Positions 45,664-55,491 of a stretch of DNA of 64,000 nucleotides are shown piece after piece; the first letter of the stretch is position 1, and the number at the start of each line of letters is the position of its first letter. This stretch comes from Notolepis coatsorum. Lineage: Eukaryota; Chordata; Actinopteri; Aulopiformes; Paralepididae. The DNA is taken from positions 14,539,577 to 14,603,576 of the forward strand of contig OZ020591.1 in assembly GCA_963971535.1 (NCBI GenBank), read 5' to 3'. Both the position numbers and the translations under genes were made by a program. The notes below the pieces were generated by a model. The model saw only the letters and a list, made by a program, of their open reading frames with translations. It was not told the DNA's origin and ran no database searches.

Positions 45664-45954
45664 TTCGGCTTTGGTCAGGTACAGATCGCCTGGTGAGGTC
45701 CAGTTTGTCCTGGCTGGGAAGGTTGGGATTCTCGATTCTTCAGGTCACTTTAAAGTATGTTGAGTTTTTAAGCAGATTTCTACACGATTTTAGGGTTTGA
45801 CACCTGAATGAATATACTGGAATATATTGGTGCTTCTTTAAGTGGTAAGGCTTCTCTCCTGTATGTATTCACTGGTGTAAGTTTCTCTCCTGTATGAATG
45901 TGCTGGTGTGTCTTTTAAATTGAATGATCAAATTAAATGTTTCCCCCACTGTCT
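45664..45954 (-). pseudogene. Degenerate zinc-finger remnants beyond the transposon
   Basis: Minus-strand pieces RQWGKHLI, KRHTSTFIQ, IHTGEKPYHLKKHQYIP correspond to finger and linker blocks of the zinc-finger gene at 48289-49518, now full of indels. They lie on the far side of the piggyBac-like element and so mark the original 3' continuation of that exon or an old duplicate of it. Confidence 0.65.
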
Positions 45955-46789
45955 TTAACCTGTTCCACCCCACGGGGACGGTACCGACCCCTTTTTGACA
46001 TTATTATCATATATTAATATTTTTATGAGTGATGCAATAAATTAACGTTTTTAAAATCAAACGTTTTCAAGTATTATTATCACTACTATGTCACAAATAC
46101 ATGTAGAATGTAAAACGTTAGGTTGGCAATAGTTTAGAAATAGGTTAAAAGTGAGTTTATATCATTTTAAGTTTTTATTTTTCACTCGCGTTTTTGACGC
46201 GGAAGCGGAAATGGAAATGTTGAACCATGGGAATTGTAGTTTTTTTGCTGCCATTTTGAAGATCGGCTCGCCAGCTATCTGCCAGCGTCGGAATTTCTCA
46301 AAACTACACTTCCTGTGGTCCGCTATGGTCGTTCAAAGTTCGGCGTTCTGAATGAATCATATCAATAATTGTTATGATTCGCGATAATAAGCTACAAAAG
46401 GTAACGTTTGACAAATATTGAAACGCAGTCAGTTTCTCCACACTATTGTAATCATGTAGGAATAATTAGATCTGAAATTAGTTACAAAATGATTACACTG
46501 TGGGAGAAATAAAAAAGTACAGTCGATTACATTAAATATCTGTATATGTTATTATGCATGCCTGGTGATACTATATCCAAATTGAACTCGGCCATTTGAA
46601 AGATACTATATGTATATATATATAAATGTGCAAATTGGCTATAATTAGGGCTGTCTTAAATGCTTCGAAGCTTCGAACGTTCGATTCGATGGCACAAGTT
46701 TCGAACATAAAAAAAAATCGAAGTTTAAAAAAAGAAAAAAAAAAAAAATCTCAATTTTTTTTTTTATTACTTCTATTTGTGTGTGTGTG

Positions 46790-46834
<45 letters not shown>

Positions 46835-46837
<3 letters not shown>

Positions 46838-47120
46838 CTACCCATCCCAGTTAGGACAGCCGAATCCCGTCCAATCTTTCGCCGTCGACTAAAGACTCAC
46901 TTCTTCAACCATTATCTGAAATGATAAAAAAAAATAAAAAATCTAACCCTAACTAACCTTACTGTCATGCACTTGTCCTAATAAACTAACCTACACTGTA
47001 ACACGCAACACTTTGATGAACATTGTTACTCAGCTGATAGAGTTGTACCCTTCTTGCTGTCTTGTCGTACAGAACTTGTAAGTCGCTTTGGATAAAAGCG
47101 TCAGCTAAATGACTAAATGT

Positions 47121-47122
<2 letters not shown>
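46835..47122 (+). mobile_element. L2 3' end between two GT repeats
   Basis: Encodes the last ~20 codons (ELPIPVRTAE-type, FRRRLKTHFFNHYL-like) and the full 3' UTR with GTCGCTTTGGATAAAAGCGT and AATGACTAAATGTAAG. Very similar to 39650-39950. GT microsatellites abut both ends; the right one probably grew from the L2 tail. Confidence 0.85.
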
Positions 47123-47166
<44 letters not shown>

Positions 47167-47659
47167 GCGCGCGCACCTTGTAGAATTCCACACATAAGAA
47201 AGAAAGATACTGGGATGAATAAACAAAATAGGAAATAAAATGTAGAAATGCATGCAATACATAAATAAATATGAATCTCCATATATGAAATATAACATTT
47301 AGATAAGGTGCTACTGAGATGTTTTGGTGAGTTCTTTGTTTTTTTGTGGAAGTTGCCCTTCTTAAAAATGCATGAACATTCACTGATAATTGGTCTGTAG
47401 TGGAGTCTACAAGGTCTACATTGCCGGACCATGTAGAATCCGGACCTTGTAGACTGACATAATTCTGTGCATAGTTTAGTCTACACAGGCCATATTTCAA
47501 ATAATCAAAATCTTACTTCATTAATCTTAAACATTCTTGATTTGGGGGATTGGTAGTTCCCATGAAATCTGAAGTTGTTCAAACGACAACAGCGATCCAC
47601 CTTGAATTAAATCACACAGCCGAGTGAAACCTTGTTGGATGCGTCAGTCACGAAAGGGG

Positions 47660-47765
47660 CTACTTAATTAATTAATCCAACCCACTTTATTTATAGAGCA
47701 CATTTAAAAACAACAACGTTTACGAAAGTGCTGTACAAGTCCCACAACATAAGATATAAAAAAAA
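47660..47765 (-). repeat. Short retroposon 3' end
   Basis: CCACTTTATTTATAGAGCAC and GTGCTGTACAAGTCCCACAAC followed by poly-A; the second string recurs at 51715 in the shortened hAT copy, so it belongs to the hAT interior. Confidence 0.5.
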
Positions 47766-48288
47766 AAAAAAAAATTAAAAATCGAATTAAAATCGAAGCT
47801 TCGTGGCCAAAAAAAGCTTCGAAGGTCAGCCCTAGCTATAATAAGGTAATGTATAAGCATATATTCTATATTCTATAATAATATTTCAAATTGCATTGGT
47901 CCGGATGGGAGAATTCAGTACTGTATATACAAAACCTTCAATTTTATCATCTTCCCTTTATTAATTTCCTTAGATCTTTTGTACACATGATCTCAAGAGG
48001 GTACTGAATTAGCTCAGTGGCAGTTTTTTAAGTTTGGTCATTATTATCATGGTTTTATTCACTGTCAAATATGAAAAGAAAAATCATAATTCATATTTTC
48101 CTTTGTTTCATCAGAATTTAAGCAAGCCTAGTAATAGACACAATATTTCTGACACTGAGAATACATTCATTGAGGTCCATAGATGTTCCTAGATACCAAG
48201 AATATGCAAATAGCCCTTGTAGAAGTGGAGCAATATTCCATTTACCTAGGTATACATTTTATGCAGATTTCACCTGGGGTGGAACAGG

Positions 48289-49518
48289 TTAAGGCTTCTC
48301 TCCTGTATGAATACGCTGGTGTTGCTTTAAGCTTCCAGAGTTAGTGAAGCTCTTCTCACACTGGTCACAGTGGTAAGGCTTCTCTCCTGTATGAATGCGC
48401 TGGTGTTTCTTTAAGTGTGTAGAGGTTCTGAAGCTCTTCTCACATTGGCCACAGTGGTAAGGCTTCTCTCCTGTATGAATGCGCTGGTGTGTCTTTAAGT
48501 GTCCAGAGATACTGAAGCTCTTCTCACATTGGTCACAGTGGTAAGGCTTCTCTCCTGTATGCATGCGCTGGTGTGTCTTTAAGTTTGAAAGGTGACTGAA
48601 GCTCTTCTCACACTGGTCACAGTGGTAAGGCTTCTCTCCTGTATGAATGCGCCGGTGAATCTTTAATTCTTCAGAGGTACTGAAGCCCTTCTCACACTGG
48701 TCACAGTGGTAAGGCTTCTCTCCTGTATGAATGCGCTGGTGTTTCTTTAAGTGTGTAGAGGTTCTGAAGCTCTTCTCACATTGGTCACAGTGGTGAGGCT
48801 TCTCTCCTGTATGAATGCGCTGGTGTGACTTTAATTCTCCAGAGGTACTGAAGCGCGATCCACATTGGTCACAGTAGTACGGCTTCTCTCCTGTATGCAT
48901 GCGCTGGTGTGTCTTTAAGTTTCCAGAGGTACTGAAGCGTGATCCACATTGGTCACAGTAGTACGGCTTCTCTCCTGTATGCTGGTGTATCTTTAATTTT
49001 CCAGAGGTACTGAAGCGTGATCCACATTGGTCACAGTGGTAAGGCTTCTCTCCTGTATGCATGCGCTGGTGTGTCTTTAAGTTTCCAGAGTTAGTGAAGC
49101 TCTTCTCACACTGGTCACAGTGGTAAGGCTTCTCTCCTGTATGATTATGCTGGTGTGTCTTTAAGGTTCCATATTGACTGAAGCTCTTCTCACATTGGTC
49201 ACAGTGGTAAGGCTTCTCTCCTGTATGAATGCGCTGGTGTATCTTTAAGTTTCCATATTGACTGAAGCTCTTCTCACATTGGTCACAGTGGTAAGGCTTC
49301 TCTCCTGTATGACTGCGCTGGTGTATCTTTAAGTCTCCAGAGATACTGAAGCTCTTCTCACACTGGTCACAGTTATGAGGCTTCTCTCCTGTATGAATGC
49401 GCAGGTGTTTTAGAAAATTGGCCTTTTTGATGAAGCGCTTTCCACACTGTTCACAGCAGTGGGGCCTTGACTCATTCATATCTCTGCTTGTTGTTGGGGA
49501 GCAATGCAGCAATTGTAC
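48289..49518 (-). CDS. C2H2 zinc-finger protein, last exon (14 fingers)
   Basis: The exon starts after a clear acceptor (TTCTCTCTTCTCCAG on the minus strand, ending at 49519) with QLLHCSPTTSRDMNESRPHC and runs 409 codons in phase 0. It has 14 tandem C2H2 fingers (CDQCEKSFS..LK.HQRIH pattern) joined by TGEKP linkers. Finger 6 (about 48975-49045) lacks two residues before its last His (KIHQHTGEKP), so its second zinc ligand pair is compressed. Tandem C2H2 proteins bind DNA in the nucleus; the target cannot be read here. No KRAB, SCAN or BTB exon is visible, so the 5' exons lie outside or are unrecognised. The stop TAA (48289-48291) is inside the TTAA duplicated by the adjacent transposon; degenerate fingers lie beyond it. 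Confidence 0.88.
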   Translation of the reverse strand, partial: VQLLHCSPTTSRDMNESRPHCCEQCGKRFIKKANFLKHLRIHTGEKPHNCDQCEKSFSISGDLKIHQRSHTGEKPYHCDQCEKSFSQYGNLKIHQRIHTGEKPYHCDQCEKSFSQYGTLKTHQHNHTGEKPYHCDQCEKSFTNSGNLKTHQRMHTGEKPYHCDQCGSRFSTSGKLKIHQHTGEKPYYCDQCGSRFSTSGNLKTHQRMHTGEKPYYCDQCGSRFSTSGELKSHQRIHTGEKPHHCDQCEKSFRTSTHLKKHQRIHTGEKPYHCDQCEKGFSTSEELKIHRRIHTGEKPYHCDQCEKSFSHLSNLKTHQRMHTGEKPYHCDQCEKSFSISGHLKTHQRIHTGEKPYHCGQCEKSFRTSTHLKKHQRIHTGEKPYHCDQCEKSFTNSGSLKQHQRIHTGEKP

Positions 49519-49599
49519 CTGGAGAAGAGAGAAGTACACCAATGAAGAGGTCAGATTTTGTGTGTTTTGCATTCGTTCAGTTTGTATTTCTCAAGTTCT

Positions 49600-49995
49600 C
49601 ATACGGTGGGGAGAGAATATATACATACGGTGGGGAGGAGACTGTACATTAGGAGGGGGTGGGTGGGAGAGAAATATACATACGGTGGGGAGAGAATATA
49701 TACATACGGTGGGGAGGAGACTGTACATTAGGAGGGGGTGGGTGGGTGGGAGAGAAATATACATATGGTGGGGAGAGAATATATACATACGGTGGGGAGG
49801 AGACTGTCTATTATATGTATATTTCTCTCCCACCCACCCACCCCCTCCTAATGTACAGTCTGCTCCCCACCGTATATATTCTCTCCCCACCGTATGTATA
49901 TTTCTCTCCCACCCACCCCCTCCTAATGTACAGTCTGCTCCCCACCGTATATATTCTCTCCCCACCGTATGTATATTTCTCTCCCACCCACCCAC
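49600..49995. repeat. Tail-to-tail inverted repeat from LINE-A 3' UTR
   Basis: 49600-49815 holds tandem copies of GGTGGGGAGAGAATATATAC and GACTGTACATTAGGAGGGGG; 49816-49995 is largely its reverse complement, with almost no spacer (centre near 49815). The blocks match the LINE-A UTR variant at 8010-8125. It lies in the presumed last intron of the zinc-finger gene. The ORFs predicted here are repeat translations. Confidence 0.9.
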
Positions 49996-50040
49996 CCATC
50001 AGTTTAACAAGCTAATAATCACCCATTTAGTCTCTGCAGT

Positions 50041-50169
50041 TTAGATGAGAAGAAAGGGCTGCCGGTGGGGGACACATACACAATCTCTTTTTGGCTGGTA
50101 AAAAAATCAGTTTGGCTGGTAAAAAAAAATCATCTACCCGCCAGTTGGCTGGTAAGCCAAAAAGTTAGT
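50041..50169. repeat. Dispersed repeat with GGCTGGTAA blocks
   Basis: TTTGGCTGGTAAAAAAA occurs twice, then CTACCCGCCAGTTGGCTGG. Related to 20300-20400 and 63150-63240. Probably a transposon terminus; class unknown. Confidence 0.5.
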
Positions 50170-50340
50170 TTCCTCCCCTGATTTCGTCAACATACACCTC
50201 ATCCCAGTTGTAGTTTGTAAGGTCCATCTTTAAGGCCTCCATTCTTTCTGGTGTCCTAATTCTTACACATTTACAAGAAGGTTCACTTACATCAACTGAA
50301 CATTTTACCCAACCCTTGTGCATCCCTAGCAATGGTGGAG
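50170..50340 (-). pseudogene. LINE endonuclease-polymerase linker scrap
   Basis: Minus strand reads IRTPERMEALKMDLTNYNWD and EVYVDEIRGG, resembling the linker after the endonuclease in Rex/CR1-group LINEs. Too short for family assignment. Confidence 0.45.
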
Positions 50341-50991
50341 CTCACTGGGCTTAAGAGATGAAATGATACATCATGTTTAAAGCCATATAATTTTAACTGT
50401 TTACTATTTTTAAAACATTTTTTTACCCATGTTTAACATTCATAGCCTATTCTCAAGATATCTGTAAAAAAATTACACATATTTTCGAATTTTAACCACT
50501 TAAATTAGTGTTTGTTTGATACCACGTCAGTTTTTATTGAAAAAAAACTGATAAACCGCCATATTCACCATATATCTATTATTTTTTTCCAATACTTTAC
50601 AGCATATCAAAACGGGACAAAATACCTGTGAATAAGAATCTGCCATTATAAAAAAGAAAGGTAGACTATTTCGGTCAGAAATAGCGGTCAGAAATAGCCG
50701 AGAGTCTAACGTTAGAGAGGACCGGTTATAACTCATATTTCTAGCGGGGGTACAGTAGACTTAGTTGCCGGTATGATCTCAACACAGAGCCCCTCCCATG
50801 GTAGAGCGAGCCCTCTCTCGTCTCACCAGTGAGCAGCCGGGAGCAGAGGGGCGTGACCAATCACAGTGATCTAGCTGGCTGGTGACACAACTCACACAAG
50901 TGGGCTCGCTCTGTGAGGAAAGTATATTCGACCTGCATACATGAACATGTATGAACATACTGAAGAAAAAAGACAAATAGATTTCTTTCTT
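50341..50991. other. No gene recognised
   Basis: AT-rich to 50750; 50780-50920 is GC-richer with inverted GAGCGAGCC / GGCTCGCTC strings at 50802 and 50904, a possible hairpin-bearing repeat. Confidence 0.4.
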
Positions 50992-51204
50992 TCATTTTAT
51001 TTTACACGTGTTACAAATGCAATCACTGTGGTGTTTGCACACTGACTTAGTGCACATGTGACATTGCCTCTCCATTCTCGTTTTCTTCCCATGGCAGAGA
51101 TAATAGCCGCTTGGGTGGTGGTGGTAGTCTCGCCGCTGCTGCTGCGGGTGCTGCTTGTTGCCGGGCGGTGTGCCTGGCATCCTGCACAATGCCAGCAGCG
51201 CTTA
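50992..51204 (-). pseudogene. piggyBac transposase C-terminal Cys-rich domain
   Basis: Minus-strand peptide GYYLCHGKKTRMERQCHMC and KSVCKHHSDCICNTCKIK, then stop at 50992. The spacing of Cys and His is that of the C-terminal cysteine-rich domain of piggyBac transposases, which binds the transposon ends. It is separated from the rest of the transposase at 51776 by a nested element with a 6-bp direct repeat (CGCTTA) at both borders. Confidence 0.75.
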
Positions 51205-51775
51205 TAGAGCCATATGAAATCCGTTTTATTTGTTTCCAAATTCCATTTTATTTTTTTCCAAATTCCGTTTTTTCCGTTTTAATATTTCAGAATTCTGTAT
51301 TTTGCTTTGTACGCTCATTTTACCATCAGAAATAGTGTCTAATAAGTGGGAATGAATAAATGTCCACAATTTAATAAGATATAACAGTCCATTTAATAGG
51401 GCTGTCTTAAATACTTCGAAGCTTCGTTCGATGGGCATGGGATTATATGAAAAAAAAATTCGATTATTACAAAAAAAAAATATCTATATATTTTTGCAAA
51501 ATCAACTCTGCCTCTCTTTGTTAACTACAACAAGCAATGCTGTTTGTTATTTAAGATGAGGTCGGACTCGGCACTGACAGCTTTGTGTTCATTGTGCTGC
51601 TTTTATAAAGCCTCAAATGACGGCTTACAATATTTCATGAAAGCAAAGTGTTTTGTTTGTCTAAGATTTAAAAAGGTTTAAACTGTACAGCACTGACAAA
51701 GTTGAACAAAGTGCTGTACAAGTCCCACAACATTAAAAAAAAAAAAAAAAAAAATCCGGATTCCATATGGCTCTA
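51205..51775. mobile_element. Element C, copy 2, inside the piggyBac gene
   Basis: Termini TAGAGCCATATGAAATCCG (left) and CGGATTCCATATGGCTCTA (right), flanked by CGCTTA on both sides (51199-51204, 51776-51781). Left 190 bp match element C copy 1 at 59499-59690. The middle is replaced by a shortened hAT copy (51397-51755). No ORF left. Confidence 0.8.
51397..51755. mobile_element. Shortened copy of the 46646 hAT family
   Basis: Starts TAGGGCTGTCTTAAATACTT and contains TTCGAAGCTTCGTTCG and, near the right, GTGCTGTACAAGTCCCACAAC plus poly-A, as in 47735-47775. The right terminus is missing, apparently removed with the middle of element C. Confidence 0.75.
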
Positions 51776-52082
51776 CGCTTAGCCCGCGGGGCAACCTCTC
51801 TCTGATTGCCACCAGCGGCATGAGGAGCTTGGTTGCCATTTCATCGATGAATAGTCTCCGTCTGTACTTCACCCTGACGTTCCAGCCTGGCTCTATGGCC
51901 AGCCACAACACCAAGGCGTTGTAGAGGGACACGTCCAGCATGTTCGCGAAGAACTTCATCGGCCAGCGACGCGTCCCCCTACGGCAGCTGTATGTCCCCA
52001 CAACGGGCACCCTCCCCGAACAATTGCTTTCATCAGTCGCACCTTCTGAAGCTTCTGTACATGACCTGTATCTCACACACAC
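51776..52082 (-). pseudogene. piggyBac transposase, C-terminal catalytic end
   Basis: Minus-strand peptide GTYSCRRGTRRWPMKFFANM, LDVSLYNALVLWLAIEPGWN and RRRLFIDEMATKLLMPLVAI, then RERLPRG. This is the conserved stretch after the last catalytic Asp in PGBD4-like piggyBac transposases (TRRWPM...D.S..NA...W). The expected catalytic Asp block just upstream is garbled by a frame change and a C/G homopolymer at 52083-52104. Dead copy. Confidence 0.8.
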
Positions 52083-52180
52083 GACCCCCCCCCCCCCCCC
52101 CCCCAATATTGTTTTGGCCCACTTCAGGGGAACGTGTTTGAAAGTGACAGATCCTGTCTGTCCCCATGCTGCTCTTTCAT

Positions 52181-52222
<42 letters not shown>

Positions 52223-52699
52223 ACACACCGGAGCAGTAGACTGTGGCTGCAGCCACATTCCCCCGACCTCTTGCATGGTTAGTAGCCGGTGGTCTGCAGT
52301 GTTATTACGCCACCTTGTGTTCGAAATCGGCATCATGGGTCTTTGATTGATGGATTGGTCGAAAGCTTGATCACTGACTGTGTTGTACAACACTGCATTT
52401 TATATTTATATCGAGAATTTAACGAATGAGAGCAGATTTAAAAATGGTTAAAAATGCCGTTTTAACATTGGAGCGGATGGGAGTAGAAAAAGGGACCAGG
52501 GGTAAAGAAGGCACTAAACACTATAACTATTGTTTTAGAGTGTTTCATATTATAAGCTTTTCACACAATGAACATATATGTAAAATTAAGATATTTACCC
52601 AATTTCATGAAATAATAATAAACACAGACACCGCTGTGCTCACACACACACTCAAAATATTTCAAAAAAGTAGAAAAAGGGACCAGGGGTACACAAGGG
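52083..52699. mobile_element. piggyBac element 5' part, with terminus at 52699
   Basis: Ends GGACCAGGGGTACACAAGGG at 52680-52699 next to TTAA (52700-52703), a piggyBac-type terminus; a second copy of GAAAAAGGGACCAGGGGT is at 52488. This is the 5' side of the minus-strand transposase at 51776-52082, most of which is deleted. (AC)n at 52183-52220. The left terminus of the element was not found. Confidence 0.55.
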
Positions 52700-52703
52700 T
52701 TAA

Positions 52704-53401
52704 ATTATGTAATATCACAAAAATAGGAAGATGATATCACTTAAAAACAAACAACTTGTTGCTTGGCCATGAACATTCGTAAAGATGTTATCAATAATCA
52801 TTTTATTATTTTTTATTATTTACGTTTTAAAACTGTTCGGAGTCACTGATATCGCAGGCGCGATAGAACGGGAGCGGCCGGGGATTCAGGTCCTATTTGT
52901 CGAGTTTTGGGCAGAAGGACACCATCTTTTCAGGCCTTATATGGAAGACCTACCACTACCAGCACACCAAGTATTAGTCCGCAGGCCTTCTGGTCATATT
53001 TTCCACTCAAAAAGCTTGTTTCGGAAGTACTGTGGTGAAGTAAGAATTTCCCCCAGGAAGCCCTGCTTTGTTTTGAGGTAACGTTAGCTGCGAGCTAACG
53101 CTTCACTAACGTGAACACAATTGACGTATTTATTTCGCAAATGCAGTGTTTTTAAATAGCCACATTGCTGTATTTAGTGTATTCAAATCATTAGTGGGTC
53201 ATATTCGTATATATAACATATTTCATTTTATCAACCTAGAATTGACAGAGCTGAGAGCCAGGGAGAGCCACGGTACTTCTCTACCCAGGAAAGATGCTTC
53301 TACAGCGGCATATAGTATGGAGGAAGACAAGGCTCTATGAAGAGAATGGGGTAAGTTTGAAGAAAATTTTTAACACAAACAAATATTTTTAATTTTTTTA
53401 A
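52704..53401 (+). other. Unassigned; two exon-like segments
   Basis: 52785-53081 is open (GDIAGAIERERPGIQ-like, LFVEFWAEGHHLFRPYMED, KSLFRKYCGEVRISPRKPC) and meets GAGGTAACG; 53240-53350 ends ENGGGTAAGTTTG, a donor-like string. No family recognised. Could be transposon-derived or remnants of a gene. Confidence 0.25.
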
Positions 53402-54465
53402 GGCGAGACACTACAGGTGAATAGGGTAAAACATTTAACTAATAGATATCACAATGAAACTTCCCCAGTTGATTACTTATATTAAGACAAGACTTTTTTG
53501 TATTACAAGTTTTCAGAAATTGTATGTTTAAATATGCAAATGAGGCATGATCTACTTAAATATGCAATAATTTGCATATAATTCCGGGACAGAAATCTGA
53601 ACATTGGATAAAGCCATTTTCAAAATTATAGTTTCATTTTGTTGACATATTAGAGCCAAAGGTTATTACAGAGGGGATTTTGGATATCTCTTTTTATCAC
53701 TCCATAAATCAGAAAATACTCCATTCAGTCCATTTTTTATGGTAAAATTCCATATTTCGCCATGTTTTTAGGAATAAAATGTGATATAAATCAGGGTATG
53801 AATGCGATATCAACAAACCCTTCTGTAAATACCTTCAGAACATAGATATGAAAAGAACTGGAAGGTTTGGTGTATGTGAGTGTTACTAAAGTGGATATTT
53901 CTGGCTCAGAGTATGAGGAAAAACTCTTAAAACTCATTTTTGGGAAAACGCCTTCAAAGTTCTGTATTGTAAAATGCCATACTTTTTTTTTAAACAGATA
54001 TTTACAAACACAATACCTAATCAAACCATTAGTAATAGACAACCTAAACACATGCCTGATAACTGAATAATAATAATAATAATGATGTTATTGAACTGAA
54101 CAGAACTACACACAGGCTACAAACAGTGTAGTACAGTGTAGTACCCCCTAATAGGCAAAAAATATTTGAATAGATATCACTATAAAACTTTCCCAGTTTG
54201 TTATGTACATATAAACTAAGAAAAAATATATTGCAAGTTTTCATAATTTTATGTTTATATATGCAAATGAGGCACTTCCCCATTAAATATGTGCATATTT
54301 ATGGATGCAATAAGGCTAAATGAAGTAAAATAAACAATTAAATGTGTGTTATTGACGTTTTATTGTCACTAGTTTCATAGAAGACATGTTTAGGAAGCAA
54401 AATATAACAAAATCTCAAAATCCACAAAAAAAGTATATTTGCCTATTCACCTGCAGTGTCTCCCC
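53402..54465. mobile_element. TTAA-flanked MITE (1064 bp)
   Basis: Termini GGCGAGACACTACAGGTGAA (left) and the complement of GGGGAGACACTGCAGGTGAA (right), each next to TTAA (53398-53401, 54466-54469). TTAA targets fit piggyBac or Kolobok; the GG-start termini favour Kolobok. The interior is AT-rich and contains two diverged direct copies of a ~130-bp block (53460-53590, 54172-54300, both with ATATGCAAATGAGGCA). No transposase. Confidence 0.75.
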
Positions 54466-54469
54466 TTAA

Positions 54470-54849
54470 TCTAATCTAGTTTCATTAATTAATTCATAAC
54501 TTTTGAACAATAGATGCTATTTCTAATCTGTTCTATATTGCCAACAAAATTGTCTACATTCTATTCATAACACATACATCTGAAATAAGCAAGGAAAGTG
54601 CTTGAAAATTCGTTTTTATCTTCCGAATTTTATTTCAACAAGTTCAAGTGCAACTACATATGAACCATAATAATACAAATTATGATGATAATCATACACT
54701 TATTTTATATAATTTATATCATCAAGCCCTAGTTGTTAGCTTAAAAATGGTACCAAATATGAGGTACTTTGAAATACCCAGTAACTAATAATCTATCACA
54801 AACCAATGCAAGTTCATGTTCAGGGATTTCCTAAATGGACCAGAGGACT
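54470..54849. other. No gene recognised, AT-rich
   Basis: Nothing identified. Confidence 0.4.
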
Positions 54850-55060
54850 CCATAGTTAAGTTAACGACAAAAAAAGCCAGCGGTGGACCGACATAACAAA
54901 CGCTGTCACTGTTTACTTGTGTAAGGACATGGTTCCTTTTCAAACTGTCGATCGAAAGGGCTTTAAAGACATGGTCAAAGCACTGAATCCAAGATACGCG
55001 TTACCTGCCCACAGACACTTGAGAAAAGGGTTTGCATTTTTCGATTGCAGTTTTGCACAA
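54850..55060 (+). pseudogene. hAT (ZBED-like) transposase fragment
   Basis: Peptide ITNAVTVYLCKDMVPFQTVD and FKDMVKALNPRYALPAHRHL. The order 'IT.A...Y..KDM.PF..V...GF..MV..L.PRY.LP' is typical of the region after the BED finger in ZBED1/4-like hAT transposases. One isolated block without the catalytic domain; ends near an AATAAA. Confidence 0.7.
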
Positions 55061-55491
55061 TAAATGTTCTTAAAATACCTCTGTACTATGTGAAATATGT
55101 CCTAGTAATACAAGAGTATAGTAATAGCTGCCATACCAGTGTTTTACCCCTTCAGAAGAATAACATTTAAAAAAAAAAGTGCCTGGAAGATACACCCCCC
55201 CCCTTTTACCAATAGTTCTGGGTTCCAGCCGTTGACCTTACTAATGGCTTATGGTTCAATTTGAATTTTCTTGTTTATTTTACACTTTGAGGCACTTTTA
55301 TATACAGGGAAATGTGGCAGTTAGCCACTGAGATGGTTCTACGAATGGTAGGTTTGAAGTCTCTGGGAATGTTGGTGAGTCCCTGTGATGTTGGGGAAAG
55401 ACCCACTGGTTCCACACCTGTATATGTTTTAATGTAATTTATATTTGTTTTATGTATGGCTCAAAGTATGTGTGCATAGTGTTTAAGATAA
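55061..55491. other. No gene recognised
   Basis: Possible 5' region of the L1/Tx1 element that follows; no motif. Confidence 0.35.

Larger units (their letters stand above)
46646..47834. mobile_element. Non-autonomous hAT element with perfect TSD
   Basis: Left end TAGGGCTGTCTTAAATGCTT and right end AGGTCAGCCCTA are inverted termini, with sub-terminal TTCGAAGCTTCG blocks near both. Flanked by a perfect 8-bp duplication GCTATAAT (46638-46645 and 47835-47842). Inside are two GT microsatellites (46781-46834, 47122-47172) and an L2 3' end. A second, shortened copy starts at 51397. No transposase. Confidence 0.9.
45959..48288. mobile_element. piggyBac-like element inserted in zinc-finger exon
   Basis: Inverted termini CCTGTTCCACCCCA (left, 45959) and its complement at 48275-48288, with TTAA on both sides (45955-45958 and 48289-48292), the piggyBac target. 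2330 bp, no transposase. The interior contains a complete nested hAT element (46646-47834). The sub-terminal 48118-48270 repeat also occurs at 37268-37390. Confidence 0.85.

Noticed and set aside
48289..49518. A KRAB zinc-finger assignment
   Set aside because: No KRAB domain is visible in the window, and fish genomes generally lack KRAB-type finger genes, so only C2H2 is claimed.
49397..50044. A 215-codon ORF overlapping the zinc-finger exon
   Set aside because: Antisense shadow of the finger exon that runs into the inverted UTR repeat; periodic YTYGGE/IYIRWG-like peptides come from the repeat.
51678..52256. A 192-codon continuous ORF
   Set aside because: Only about 75 residues in its middle match piggyBac; the ends come from a G run, a CA repeat and the nested element.
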